DNA of 64,000 nucleotides from CALJXB01 sp965225935 (GTDB taxonomy: Bacteria > Pseudomonadota > Alphaproteobacteria > Kiloniellales > JAKSDN01): the NCBI GenBank assembly GCA_965225935.1, contig CBDDCC010000011.1:186001-250000 (forward strand). The letters are read 5' to 3'. Positions 34,344 to 46,035 of this stretch are shown in pieces (the stretch's first letter is position 1; each line of letters opens with the position of its first letter). The position numbers and the translations under genes were made by a program. The notes beneath the pieces are model-generated. The model saw only the letters and a program-made list of their open reading frames with translations. It ran no database searches and was not told where the DNA came from.

Positions 34344-36673
34344 TGGCGATCGAGCGGGCTGCGGTGCTCGGCGCCGGGGTGATGGGAGCGCAGATCGCCG
34401 CGCACCTCGCCAACGCCGGCATCCCCGTGCACCTGCTGGACGTGGTGCCCGAGGGCGCCCCCGACCGCAACGCGCTCGCCGCCGGCGCGGTCCGGAAGAT
34501 GCTGAAGACCGAGCCGGCGCCCTTCGTCTCCAAGCGGGCGGCGCGGCTCATCACGACCGGCAACCTGGAAGACCACCTGGAGCGCCTGGGCGAGGCCGAC
34601 TGGATCGTCGAGGCGGTGATCGAGGACCTGAAGATCAAGCGCGCCCTCTACGAGCGGGTCGAGCAGGTGCGCAAGGTGGGCTCCATCGTCAGCTCAAATA
34701 CCTCCACCATCCCACTGACACAATTGACGAAAGGCCTGCCGAAAGGCTTCGCCGAGGACTTCCTGATCACCCACTTCTTCAATCCGCCCCGCTACATGCG
34801 GCTGCTGGAGGTGGTGGCAGGCCCGGCGACCCGGGCCGATGCGGTCGCCACCGTCTCAGACTTCGCCGACCGGCGTCTCGGCAAGGGCGTGGTGGACTGC
34901 CACGACCGGCCGGGCTTCGTCGCCAACCGCATCGGCATCTTCTGGATGCAGTGCGGCGTGGTGGCGGCCCAGGACCACGGCGTCACCGTCGAGGAGGCGG
35001 ACGCGGTCATGTCGCGGCCCGTCGGCATCCCCAAGACCGGCCTCTTCGGGCTGCTGGACCTGGTCGGCATCGACCTCCACCCCAAGGTGGACGCCAGCAT
35101 GGGCCATCTGCTCGGTAAGGACGACGCCTATCAGGCCTGGCGGCGTCCATGGCCGCTGATGGAGAAGATGATTTCCGAAGGCTACACCGGGCGGAAAGGC
35201 AAGGGCGGCTTCTACCGGCTCGACCGCTCGGGGGGCAAGCGGGTCAAGGAGGCCCTCGACCTGACAACGGGCGACTATGCGCCCGCCCGCAAGGCGGCGC
35301 TCGAAAGCCTGGAGGCCTCCAAGCACGGCGGCCTGAGGGCGCTGGTGGAGCATCCGGACCGGGGCGGCCAGTTCGCCTGGACGGTGCTTTCCAACACGCT
35401 GGCCTACGTGGTCTCGCTGGTGCCCGAGGTGGCCGACGACATCGTCGCCGTCGATCGGGCCATGACCCTCGGCTACAACTGGAAGGACGGCCCCTTCGCG
35501 CTGATCGACAAGCTGGGCGCCGGCTACTTCGCCGGACGCCTGGAGGGCGAGGGCCGGCCGGTGCCGCCGCTGCTCGAGGCCGCGGCCAAGGCGGGCGGCT
35601 TCTACCGGGTCGAGGACGGCCGTCTGCAACACCTGACCACGGCGGGCGACTACGCCGACGTGACGCGCCCCGAGGGCGTGCTGCTGCTGGAGGACCTGAA
35701 GCGCCGCAGCGAGCCGCTCGCCAGGAACGGCTCGGCCAGCCTCTGGGACCTGGGCGACGGGGTGGTCTGCCTCGAGGTCCACACCAAGATGAACAGCATC
35801 GATCCCCAGGTGCTGGAGATCGTCGGCAAAGCCGTTGGCCTGGTGCCTCGATCCTACAAGGCCCTGGTGATCTACAACGAAGGCAGCAACTTCTCGGTCG
35901 GCGTCAACCTGGGTCTCGCGCTCTTCACCGCCAACGTCGGCGCCTGGGAGCAGGTCGAGGAGATGACTCAGGCCGGTCAGAAGGCCTTCCTGTCCCTCAA
36001 GCGCGCGCCCTTCCCGGTGGTGGCGGCGCCCTCGGGGCTGACGCTGGGCGGCGGCTGCGAGCTGATGCTGCACGCCGACGCGATCCAGGCTCACGTGGAA
36101 AGCTACGTCGGGCTGGTCGAGGCCGGCGTCGGGCTGGTGCCGGCCTGGGGCGGCTGCGCCGCCATGCTGGCGCGCTACGCCGCCGATCCCAAGCGCCCGC
36201 GCGGACCCATGCCGCCGGTGGCCGCCGCGTTCGAGACCATCGGCATGGCCAAGGTAGCGAAGTCCGCCTACGAGGCGCGGGAGCTGGGCTTCCTGCGCCC
36301 CGGCGACGAAGTCACCTTCAACCGCGACCGGCTGCTGGCGGACGCCAAGGCGCGCGCCCTGGCCATGGCCGAGGACTACAGCCCGCCAGAGGCGGTCGAG
36401 CTGATTCTGCCGGGGCCCACGGGCCAGGCGACCCTCGCCTTCGCCGTGCGCGACTTGAAGGCCAAGGGCTTCGTCACGTCGCACGACGAGGTGGTGGCCG
36501 GGACGCTGGCCGGCGTGCTGACCGGCGGTCCCGACGCCGACCTGACCGAGCCCTTGAGCGAGGCGGCGGTCCACAAGCTGGAGCGCGAGGCGCTGATGAC
36601 GCTGATAAAGACCGGCCCGTCGCTCGCCCGCATGGAGCACATGCTGGAGACCGGCAAGCCGCTTCGGAACTGA
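34343..36673 (+). CDS. 3-hydroxyacyl-CoA dehydrogenase / enoyl-CoA hydratase bifunctional protein (FadN-type order)
   Basis: The 776-residue protein carries the dehydrogenase domain first (LGAGVMGAQIAAHLANAG NAD motif at residues 8-25, HFFNPPRYMRLLEVV, GFVANRIG). The hydratase/isomerase domain comes last (GGGCELMLHADAIQAHVESYVGLVEAGVGLVPAWGG). This is the domain order of Bacillus FadN/YusL, the reverse of E. coli FadB. It performs the two middle steps of beta-oxidation. The ATG at 34343 overlaps the thiolase stop; a longer frame to 34295 is rejected. Confidence 0.92.
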   Translation: MAIERAAVLGAGVMGAQIAAHLANAGIPVHLLDVVPEGAPDRNALAAGAVRKMLKTEPAPFVSKRAARLITTGNLEDHLERLGEADWIVEAVIEDLKIKRALYERVEQVRKVGSIVSSNTSTIPLTQLTKGLPKGFAEDFLITHFFNPPRYMRLLEVVAGPATRADAVATVSDFADRRLGKGVVDCHDRPGFVANRIGIFWMQCGVVAAQDHGVTVEEADAVMSRPVGIPKTGLFGLLDLVGIDLHPKVDASMGHLLGKDDAYQAWRRPWPLMEKMISEGYTGRKGKGGFYRLDRSGGKRVKEALDLTTGDYAPARKAALESLEASKHGGLRALVEHPDRGGQFAWTVLSNTLAYVVSLVPEVADDIVAVDRAMTLGYNWKDGPFALIDKLGAGYFAGRLEGEGRPVPPLLEAAAKAGGFYRVEDGRLQHLTTAGDYADVTRPEGVLLLEDLKRRSEPLARNGSASLWDLGDGVVCLEVHTKMNSIDPQVLEIVGKAVGLVPRSYKALVIYNEGSNFSVGVNLGLALFTANVGAWEQVEEMTQAGQKAFLSLKRAPFPVVAAPSGLTLGGGCELMLHADAIQAHVESYVGLVEAGVGLVPAWGGCAAMLARYAADPKRPRGPMPPVAAAFETIGMAKVAKSAYEARELGFLRPGDEVTFNRDRLLADAKARALAMAEDYSPPEAVELILPGPTGQATLAFAVRDLKAKGFVTSHDEVVAGTLAGVLTGGPDADLTEPLSEAAVHKLEREALMTLIKTGPSLARMEHMLETGKPLRN

Positions 36674-36697
36674 CCCGAGCTTGGGGAACTGATCGAC

Positions 36698-38485
36698 ATG
36701 GTCACCTACCGCGCACCCCTCGACGACCTGCGCTTCGTGCTGCGCGAGCTGCACAGCTACGACGGCGCCGTCGCCAGTCTTCCCGGCTACGAGGAGGCCA
36801 ACTCCGAGCTGCTCGATGCGGTGCTCGAGGAAGCCGCCAAGTTCTGCGAGAACGAGCTGCTGCCCCTCAACCAGCCGGGCGACGAGGCGGGCTGCACCTT
36901 CGAGAACGGCGTGGTGCGCACGCCGGAGGGCTTCAAGGAGGCCTACGAGGCCTTCCGCGCCGGCGGCTGGACCGGGCTCGCCTGCGACCCGGAGCACGGC
37001 GGGCAAGGCCTGCCCAAGACCCTGCAGTTCCTGATCAGCGAGATGATCTGTTCGACCAACCTCAGCTTCGGCACCTATCCGGGGCTCAGCCACGGCGCCT
37101 ATCATCTCCTGGAGCGCTGCGCCAGCGACGAGCAGAAGGCCACCTTCCTGCCGCACCTCGCCGACGGCAGCTGGTCGGGCACCATGTGCCTGACCGAGCC
37201 CCATTGCGGCACCGACCTGGGGCTCATCCGCAGCAAGGCCGAGCCGGGCGAGAACGGCGCCTACAGGATCAGCGGCACCAAGATCTTCATCTCCGCCGGC
37301 GAGCACGACCTGACCGACAACATCGTCCACCTGGTGCTGGCGAAGCTGCCCGACGCGCCGCCGGGCACCAAGGGCATCTCGCTCTTCATCGTGCCCAAGT
37401 TCCTGGTGAAGCCGGACGGCAGCCTGGGCGCGCGCAACGGCGTCGCCTGCGGCGGCCTGGAGCACAAGATGGGGATCAAGGCGTCCGCCACCTGCGTGCT
37501 CAACTTCGACGAGGCCGAGGGCTACCTGGTGGGCGCGCCGCATTCGGGCATGCGCATCATGTTCACCATGATGAACATGGCGCGCCTCACCGTCGGCCTA
37601 CAGGGCCTGGGACTTGCCGAGACCGCCTATCAGTCGGCCGCCAGTTACGCCAAGGAGCGCCTGCAGGGCCGCGCGCTCTCGGGCCCCAAGCATCCGGAAA
37701 AGCCCGCCGACCCCATCATCGTGCACCCGGACGTGCGCAACACCCTCATGACCATGCGCGCGATGACCGAAGGCGCCCGGGCGCTCGCCCTCTGGGTGGC
37801 GCTCGAGCTCGACCGTTCGGAACGCCATCCGGACGCGGCGGAGCGCCAGGCGGCCGACGACCTGGTGGCGCTCCTGACGCCCATCGTCAAGGCGATCATC
37901 ACCGACATCGGCTTCGATGCCGCCAACGACGGCATGCAGATCCTTGGCGGCCACGGCTACATCCGAGAGAACGGCATGGAGCAGCTGGTGCGCGACGCAC
38001 GCATCGCCCAGATCTACGAGGGCACCAACGGCATCCAGGCCCTCGACCTGGTGGGCCGCAAGCTGGGCCAGGACTACGGCCGCCTGCTGCGCCGCTTCTT
38101 CCATCCGGTGCGCGCCTACATGGAGGCCAACCGGACCAACGGCCAGCTTGCCGAGTTCGTCGTGCCGCTGGCAAAGGCTTACAGCCGGCTCCAGCGCGCC
38201 ACCCTGTGGATCGCCCAGCAGGGACTCTCCGATCCCGAGGAGGCGGGGGCGGCCGCCAGCGACTACCTGAAGCTCTTCGCCCTGACGGCGCTCGCCTACC
38301 TCTGGACCCGCTCGGCCGAGGTCAGCCTGACCCGGTCCAACGGCCTGGCGCCGGAGTTCTACGACGCCAAGCTGGCGACCGCCCGCTTCTACTTTCAGCG
38401 GGTGCTGCCCCGCTCCTCCGGCCACTTCGCGGCCATCATGGCGGGGAAGAAGCCCGCCATGGCGCTGGAGGACTCGGCCTTCTAG
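36698..38485 (+). CDS. Acyl-CoA dehydrogenase with C-terminal extension (FadE-type)
   Basis: This 595-residue flavoprotein belongs to the long acyl-CoA dehydrogenase group, with extra N- and C-terminal domains around the core. Seen are MCLTEPHCGTDLGLIRSKA, ISGTKIFISAGEHDLTDN, MGIKASATCVLNFD, and the catalytic region QILGGHGYIRENGMEQLVRDARIAQIYEGTNGIQ. It catalyses the first step of beta-oxidation and is 24 bp after the FadN-type gene. Its TAG stop (38483-38485) is supplied by the CTAG end of repeat copy B. Confidence 0.92.
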   Translation: MVTYRAPLDDLRFVLRELHSYDGAVASLPGYEEANSELLDAVLEEAAKFCENELLPLNQPGDEAGCTFENGVVRTPEGFKEAYEAFRAGGWTGLACDPEHGGQGLPKTLQFLISEMICSTNLSFGTYPGLSHGAYHLLERCASDEQKATFLPHLADGSWSGTMCLTEPHCGTDLGLIRSKAEPGENGAYRISGTKIFISAGEHDLTDNIVHLVLAKLPDAPPGTKGISLFIVPKFLVKPDGSLGARNGVACGGLEHKMGIKASATCVLNFDEAEGYLVGAPHSGMRIMFTMMNMARLTVGLQGLGLAETAYQSAASYAKERLQGRALSGPKHPEKPADPIIVHPDVRNTLMTMRAMTEGARALALWVALELDRSERHPDAAERQAADDLVALLTPIVKAIITDIGFDAANDGMQILGGHGYIRENGMEQLVRDARIAQIYEGTNGIQALDLVGRKLGQDYGRLLRRFFHPVRAYMEANRTNGQLAEFVVPLAKAYSRLQRATLWIAQQGLSDPEEAGAAASDYLKLFALTALAYLWTRSAEVSLTRSNGLAPEFYDAKLATARFYFQRVLPRSSGHFAAIMAGKKPAMALEDSAF

Positions 38486-38754
38486 AGCGGGATGAGATGA
38501 GATTGAACCACGCTGACGGCGCGATTTTGGCGGGACGTTAGGAGCGACGACGAAGGACATGCCGAAGCATATTCGAGGAGGAGCGACGCGGCGTCCGGCC
38601 AAAAGCGCCCGTCCCGTGCGGGTTGGCCTGGGTTGGCCCGCCGCGTCGTTGCGGGCCTCGCCCGATGCCCCGCATCGCGCTTCGGCCCGCGCCTAGCGGA
38701 CGGAGCCAACCCAGGCCAACAGCGTTGCTTCAATCTTATCTCATCCCGCTCTAG
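38482..38754 (-). repeat. Palindromic MITE-like element, copy B (273 bp, inverted)
   Basis: This copy is the reverse complement of copies A and C, with the same CTAGAGCGGGATGAGAT ends and the same internal inverted repeat. It is about 10 bp shorter within the segment corresponding to 1092-1120 of copy A. The left CTAG provides the stop codon of the upstream acyl-CoA dehydrogenase. The right end lies 45 bp before the gltA promoter. Confidence 0.9.
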
Positions 38755-38798
38755 GCTCCCGACATTCCAGGCTGCCCGCCCAGGACCTCCGGGTTCGA

Positions 38799-38827
38799 TT
38801 GATCGTTCGCCGGCAAAGCACTATGCT
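38799..38827 (+). promoter_or_regulatory. Probable gltA promoter
   Basis: TTGATC (38799-38804) and TATGCT (38822-38827) are separated by 17 bp, each matching four of six sigma-70 consensus bases. The start codon of gltA is 82 bp beyond the -10 box, leaving a leader with a small CCGCA/TGCGG stem near 38832-38850. Confidence 0.45.
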
Positions 38828-38908
38828 GCACCGCACATTAGCGATGCGGTTACCACTCGGAGTTAAGGTGCATGCGCATCGAAAGCGTTTCGTGTGGAGG
38901 GGTGCGAA

Positions 38909-40234
38909 ATGGCAGACAATAAGAAATCAGGAGCCTCCGGGTCTGGGAACACCATGACCCTGACCGACAACCGCAACGGTCAGACGTGGGAATTGCCTAT
39001 TATTTCCGGTACCTTAGGGCCCGACGTGGTGGACGTCCGCAAGTTCTACGCGGAAACCGACATGTTCACCTACGATCCCGGTTTCACCTCCACCAGCGCG
39101 TGCGAATCCAGCATCACCTTCATCGACGGCGACGAAGGGGTCTTGCTGCACCGCGGCTATCCGATCGAGCAGCTGGCCGAGAACAGCGACTTCATGGAGG
39201 TCTGCTATCTCCTGCTCAAGGATGAGCTGCCCAACGCCGAGCAGAAAGCGGCGTTCGAGAAATCAATCACTTATCACACCATGCTGCATGAGCAGCTGAC
39301 CTACTTCTACCGCGGCTTCCGGCGCGACGCCCATCCCATGGCGATCATGGTGGGCGTGGTCGGCGCGCTCTCGGCCTTCTATCACGACTCCACCGACATC
39401 TCCGATCCCGAGCAGCGCCTCGTCGCCTCGCACCGGCTGATCGCCAAGATGCCGACCATCGCCGCCATGGCCTACAAGTACTCCATGGGCCAGCCCTTCA
39501 TCTATCCGCGCAACGACCTGAAGTACGCCGACAACTTCCTCCACATGCTGTTCGCGGTGCCGGCCGAGGAGTACGTGGTCAGCCCGGTTCTGGCACGGGC
39601 CATGGACCGCATCTTCATCCTGCACGCCGATCACGAGCAGAACGCCTCGACCTCGACGGTGCGCATCTCGGGCTCCAGCGGCGCCAATCCCTTCGCCTGC
39701 ATCGCGGCGGGCATCGCCTCGCTCTGGGGGCCGGCCCACGGCGGCGCCAACGAGGCGGTCCTGACGATGCTGCAGGAGATCGGCCACCGGGAGCGCATCC
39801 CCGAGTTCGTCAATCGCGCCAAGGACAAGGACGATCCCTTCCGTCTCATGGGCTTCGGCCACCGGGTCTACAAGAACTACGACCCGCGGGCCTCGGTCAT
39901 GCGCAAGTCCTGCCACGAGGTGCTGGAGGAGCTGGGGGTGAACGATCCCCTGCTCGAGCTGGCCATGGAGCTGGAGCGCATCGCGCTGGAGGACGACTAC
40001 TTCGTCCAGCGCAAGCTGTTCCCCAACGTGGACTTCTATTCGGGCATCATCCTCAAGGCCATGGGCTTCCCGACCTCCATGTTCACCGTGCTCTTCGCGC
40101 TCGCGCGCACGGTGGGCTGGGTCGCCCAGTGGACCGAGATGATCGAGGACCCGAGCCAGAAGATCAGCCGCCCGCGCCAGCTCTACACGGGCCCCGTGCG
40201 GCGCGAGTACGTGCCCATCGACCAACGCGGTTAG
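38909..40234 (+). CDS. gltA: Citrate synthase
   Basis: The 441-residue type II citrate synthase condenses acetyl-CoA with oxaloacetate at the entry of the TCA cycle. It shows DPGFTSTSACESSITFIDGDEG near the N-terminus and HADHEQNASTSTVR with the catalytic His. It also has WGPAHGGANEAVL, the FGHRVYKNYDPRA block, and the C-terminal RPRQLYTG arginine region. GGAGGGG precedes the ATG at 38909; an upstream GTG at 38894 lies in the ribosome site itself. It directly follows the beta-oxidation genes, and converges with acnA. Confidence 0.96.
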   Translation: MADNKKSGASGSGNTMTLTDNRNGQTWELPIISGTLGPDVVDVRKFYAETDMFTYDPGFTSTSACESSITFIDGDEGVLLHRGYPIEQLAENSDFMEVCYLLLKDELPNAEQKAAFEKSITYHTMLHEQLTYFYRGFRRDAHPMAIMVGVVGALSAFYHDSTDISDPEQRLVASHRLIAKMPTIAAMAYKYSMGQPFIYPRNDLKYADNFLHMLFAVPAEEYVVSPVLARAMDRIFILHADHEQNASTSTVRISGSSGANPFACIAAGIASLWGPAHGGANEAVLTMLQEIGHRERIPEFVNRAKDKDDPFRLMGFGHRVYKNYDPRASVMRKSCHEVLEELGVNDPLLELAMELERIALEDDYFVQRKLFPNVDFYSGIILKAMGFPTSMFTVLFALARTVGWVAQWTEMIEDPSQKISRPRQLYTGPVRREYVPIDQRG

Positions 40235-40262
40235 GCCGACCCGCCGCCTTGTCGGGAACTTC

Positions 40263-40286
40263 GCGCCCGCTTCGGCGGGCGCTTGT
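40263..40286 (+). terminator. Rho-independent terminator after gltA
   Basis: A perfect 8-bp stem GCGCCCGC/GCGGGCGC with a TTCG tetraloop (40263-40282) is followed by TTGTT. It sits in the 52-bp gap between the convergent gltA and acnA stops. Confidence 0.75.
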
Positions 40287-42971
<2,685 letters not shown>

Positions 42972-43189
42972 ACCTGTCCTCGCAAACAATTCAATGAGTT
43001 TGGGCGCACTCTACGCCGCTTCTTCCAGGAGTCCAGCGCGCCCCACGGGGCCGGCGGCGCTACCGAGCGACGCTGGAAAGGCGCTTGATTTCTCTCCGGT
43101 CCGGGCCCACAGATGGCGGCCTTGCGGGCGCCGGGGACCGAGCGGCTTCGTCTCCGGCGCCGGGCACGAGAGGCCGTTGGGGTCGGGCT

Positions 43190-44137
43190 ATGACGGAAGG
43201 CGGGCAAGAGGCCGGGCAGGCCGTGGCGGCGCGCGAGGCGGGCGGGCCGAGCTATGCCCGCGGCGTGCTCTACACTCTGGCCGGCGGCGTCTGCCTCAGC
43301 ATGGGCGGGGTCATGCTGAGGCATATCGAGTCCGCCGACGGCTGGCAGATCGTCTTCTACCGCTCGCTCGGCTTCATTGCGACGCTCCTGGTCTACCTGC
43401 TGCTGCGCTACGGCCGGCGCACCCCGGCGGCTTTCCTGGCGGTCGGCTGGCCGGGCCTGGTCGCCGCCCTTTCCCTGGGCGTGGGCACGGCCTGCTACGT
43501 CTTCGGCATGCTGCTGACCACCGTCGCCAACGTGGTCTTCACCCTCTCGGTCGGGCCCTTCGCCGCCGCCGCCGTCGCCTGGCTGGTGCTGGGCGAGCGC
43601 GTGCACCTGCCGACCCTCCTGGCCATGCTGGCGGCCATGGGCGGGATCGGCCTGATGTTCGCCGACGGCCTGGTGACCGGGAACTGGCTGGGCAACCTGG
43701 TGGCGCTCGGCGCGCCGCTCACCCTGGCGATCACGGTGGTGGCCTGGCGCTCGAAACCGGGCAAGGACATGGTGCCGGCCACCTGCCTCTCGGGCCTGGT
43801 GGCGCTGGCCTTCGCGGTCTTCCTGTCCGACGGCCTCGCCGTCTCGACCCACGATCTCGTCCTGACGCTGCTGCTGGGCAGCGTGCAACTGGGCGCCGGC
43901 TTCCTCTTCTTCACCCTCGGCGCGCGCTCGGTGCCTTCGGCCGAGGTGCCGCTCTACGGTCAGGGCGAGACCGTGCTGGCGCCCATCTGGGTCTGGCTGC
44001 TGGTGAGCGAGGTGCCGAGCGGGCTGACGCTGGGCGGCGGCGCGATCGTGCTGGCGGCGGTGGTCACGGCCGCGCTCGCCGGACTGCGGGCCCAGAGGGC
44101 GGAGCGCGTGGCGGCGCGGCAGCGCCCACGCGCCTGA
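43190..44137 (+). CDS. EamA/DMT-family transporter
   Basis: The 315-residue protein has a hydrophilic leader of about 30 residues followed by ten hydrophobic segments in two EamA repeats. Features include LAGGVCLSMGGVMLRHIES and VPSAEVPLYGQGETVLAPIWVWLLVSEVP, the latter typical of the second EamA repeat near the C-terminus. I chose the ATG at 43190; the frame is open back to 43085 but not family-like. Substrate unknown. Confidence 0.83.
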   Translation: MTEGGQEAGQAVAAREAGGPSYARGVLYTLAGGVCLSMGGVMLRHIESADGWQIVFYRSLGFIATLLVYLLLRYGRRTPAAFLAVGWPGLVAALSLGVGTACYVFGMLLTTVANVVFTLSVGPFAAAAVAWLVLGERVHLPTLLAMLAAMGGIGLMFADGLVTGNWLGNLVALGAPLTLAITVVAWRSKPGKDMVPATCLSGLVALAFAVFLSDGLAVSTHDLVLTLLLGSVQLGAGFLFFTLGARSVPSAEVPLYGQGETVLAPIWVWLLVSEVPSGLTLGGGAIVLAAVVTAALAGLRAQRAERVAARQRPRA

Positions 44138-44192
44138 AGCGGGGCGCGGGCTCTCGAAACCGCCGGCCGGCCGCATCCTGATTGCGGACGTC

Positions 44193-44552
44193 CTATTCGC
44201 GGGAGGGGTTCAAAGAGTCTGGGCGCCCGCCGTGGCAACGGATGCAGTCGAGCGCCAGGTCGACCGACTCCTGAGAAAAGCGGAACTGCAGGCCCAGTCG
44301 CTCGCCCTCGCGCCAGACGCAGCGGCCGAGGGGCGCGCTGCTGGTCCCGACGTCGAGGCGAGCCTGGGCGCCCAGGGGAATGTCGCTCTCGACCCGCAGC
44401 CGGGCACCGGCCAGGGAGACGTCCTCGATGCTGCAACGGGTCCGGCGCTCGCCGACGACCAGTTCCGCGGCGAGTCCGCCACCCGCCGCGTAGCGGGACC
44501 AGCGGCGGCGGTTGCGCCCTTTGGCGGTTGCAGGACTCGTCGTCGCGGACAT
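44193..44552 (-). CDS. PilZ domain protein
   Basis: The 119-residue protein is essentially one PilZ domain, with the c-di-GMP-binding pattern of an Arg-rich RRRWSRY segment (residues about 15-21) followed by DVSLAGARL (D/NxSxxG). A cysteine pair lies near the end (CIRCHGG). Start at 44552 is fixed by GGGAGGAG. It probably reads c-di-GMP and acts on an unknown partner; no effector domain is attached. Confidence 0.82.
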   Translation of the reverse strand: MSATTSPATAKGRNRRRWSRYAAGGGLAAELVVGERRTRCSIEDVSLAGARLRVESDIPLGAQARLDVGTSSAPLGRCVWREGERLGLQFRFSQESVDLALDCIRCHGGRPDSLNPSRE

Positions 44553-44719
44553 GGTTCTCCTCCCATCGGCAGCGCTCGACCTTGCGGCCAGCATGTCCGC
44601 CCAGGGTTAACGAAGCGCTAACGCTAAGACTGCCGGTTGTGGCGAAAAGCCGGTCGGCTGCGGGACGTGGGGCCGAAGACGGCGCGCGCGGTTCCGCCTG
44701 TTGCGATAGGGCGGATCAA

Positions 44720-45250
44720 CTAGCCCTTGTCGACGTAGAAGACGTGCTGGCCGATCTTGAGGGCGGGGTGGAAGACCTTGCCCCAGGAGGGCGACACGTG
44801 GTCGGCGTGATACCAAAGAGCCCCTGCAGTGGGGTCCGCCGAGAAGCCCCAGTAGACGGCGCGCGCCACGGCCCGGATACGCTGCCAGATCCGCATGTCG
44901 CGGGGCTCGTCGCTGCGCCCGTCGCACCACCAAGAGAACTGGCAGCGGTGACGCCGCTTCTCGCCGCCCTGACGCACCACTTCGCAGACCGTCTCTGGAA
45001 AACGCTCGTCGGCCACGCGATTGAGCACGACGAATCCGACGGCGACTTTGCCCAGGTCCGGTTCGCCGCGGGCCTCGAAATAGATATTGCGCGCGAGGCA
45101 GTCGATCTCTTGGACGACGTCGATCTCGCCGTCGGCGGCGGCGGAGGCGGGAATGACGGCGGCTGCCAGGAAGACCAGGGCGCCGAGCGCGGTCTTCGTG
45201 CGGCTCTTGAGAAGCGGAAAGGGGAACCCGGACGTCAGCATCTCGATCAC
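44720..45250 (-). CDS. Cell wall hydrolase (SleB-like), paralog 1
   Basis: The 176-residue protein has a signal peptide (ALGALVFLAAAVIPASAAA) and a SleB/hydrolase_2 catalytic domain: IYFEARGEPDLGKVAVGFVVLNRV with the catalytic Glu, CQFSWWCDG, then YWGFSADPTAGALWYHADHV. It should cleave peptidoglycan as a lytic transglycosylase type enzyme in the periplasm. The start is GTG at 45250, matching the paralog's MIE..., or ATG at 45241. Its paralog lies 215 bp upstream. Confidence 0.83.
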   Translation of the reverse strand: MIEMLTSGFPFPLLKSRTKTALGALVFLAAAVIPASAAADGEIDVVQEIDCLARNIYFEARGEPDLGKVAVGFVVLNRVADERFPETVCEVVRQGGEKRRHRCQFSWWCDGRSDEPRDMRIWQRIRAVARAVYWGFSADPTAGALWYHADHVSPSWGKVFHPALKIGQHVFYVDKG

Positions 45251-45465
45251 TTGGCATTGCGCCCCGATTCTACCTTGAGAGTCGAGGCCCGAATCGCCGG
45301 CGAGAATGCGACCGTCATGGTTAAAGATTGGATAAAGCGACAAATGCCGTAAATGCCGTGGACCGGCGGGGCGGATGCCCGCCGGCCTCGCGGCGATTTC
45401 TTGCGGGGAGCTGGAACCAAGCGGTCCCGGACGCCGCCGGTGGCGTCCGGGGAAGCGCTCGCAGG

Positions 45466-46035
45466 TCAGTCGAACGAGGGAACGTAGCTCAGCTGCGGCA
45501 GGGGCTCGTCGACATAGAAGATGTGCTGGCCGATCTTGGGTCCGCGGTTCAGGATCTGTCCCCAATAGGGTGACACACTGTCCGCGTGGTACCAGAGCGC
45601 GCCGTCGGTGGGGTCGTTCGAGAAGCCCCAGTAGACCGTCCGGGCGACCGTCTGGATCTTGCGCCAGGAACGGGCGTCGAGCGGCTTGTCGCTTTGGCCG
45701 TCGCACCACCAGGAGAACTGGCAGCGATGCAGCGTCTGCTCGCCGCCCTGTTGAACGACCTCGCAGACCGTCTCGGGAAAGCGCCGGTCGGCCACTCTGT
45801 TGAGCACCACGAACCCGACGGCGATCTTCCCGATGTCGGGCTCGCCGCGCGCTTCGAAGTAGATGTTAAGCGCCAGACAGTCGATTTCCTCGACGATGTC
45901 GACTTCGGTTTCCGCCGCGGCCGGCGCGGCGAAGAGGAGGCCTCCCAATAGGGCCAACGCGTGGAGCGGCGGGATAAGGCTGCGTTGCGGCGGCAGGCCC
46001 AGGGACCGGCATCTGCAAATCAGCGTCTCGATCAT
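45466..46035 (-). CDS. Cell wall hydrolase (SleB-like), paralog 2
   Basis: The 189-residue protein is a close paralog of the neighbouring gene. It has a signal peptide, IYFEARGEPDIGKIAVGFVVLNRV, CQFSWWCDGQSD, YWGFSNDPTDGALWYHAD and a longer tail (PLPQLSYVPSFD). The tandem arrangement points to a local duplication. The region upstream is a long AT-rich non-coding stretch that may contain its promoter. Confidence 0.85.
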   Translation of the reverse strand: MIETLICRCRSLGLPPQRSLIPPLHALALLGGLLFAAPAAAETEVDIVEEIDCLALNIYFEARGEPDIGKIAVGFVVLNRVADRRFPETVCEVVQQGGEQTLHRCQFSWWCDGQSDKPLDARSWRKIQTVARTVYWGFSNDPTDGALWYHADSVSPYWGQILNRGPKIGQHIFYVDEPLPQLSYVPSFD

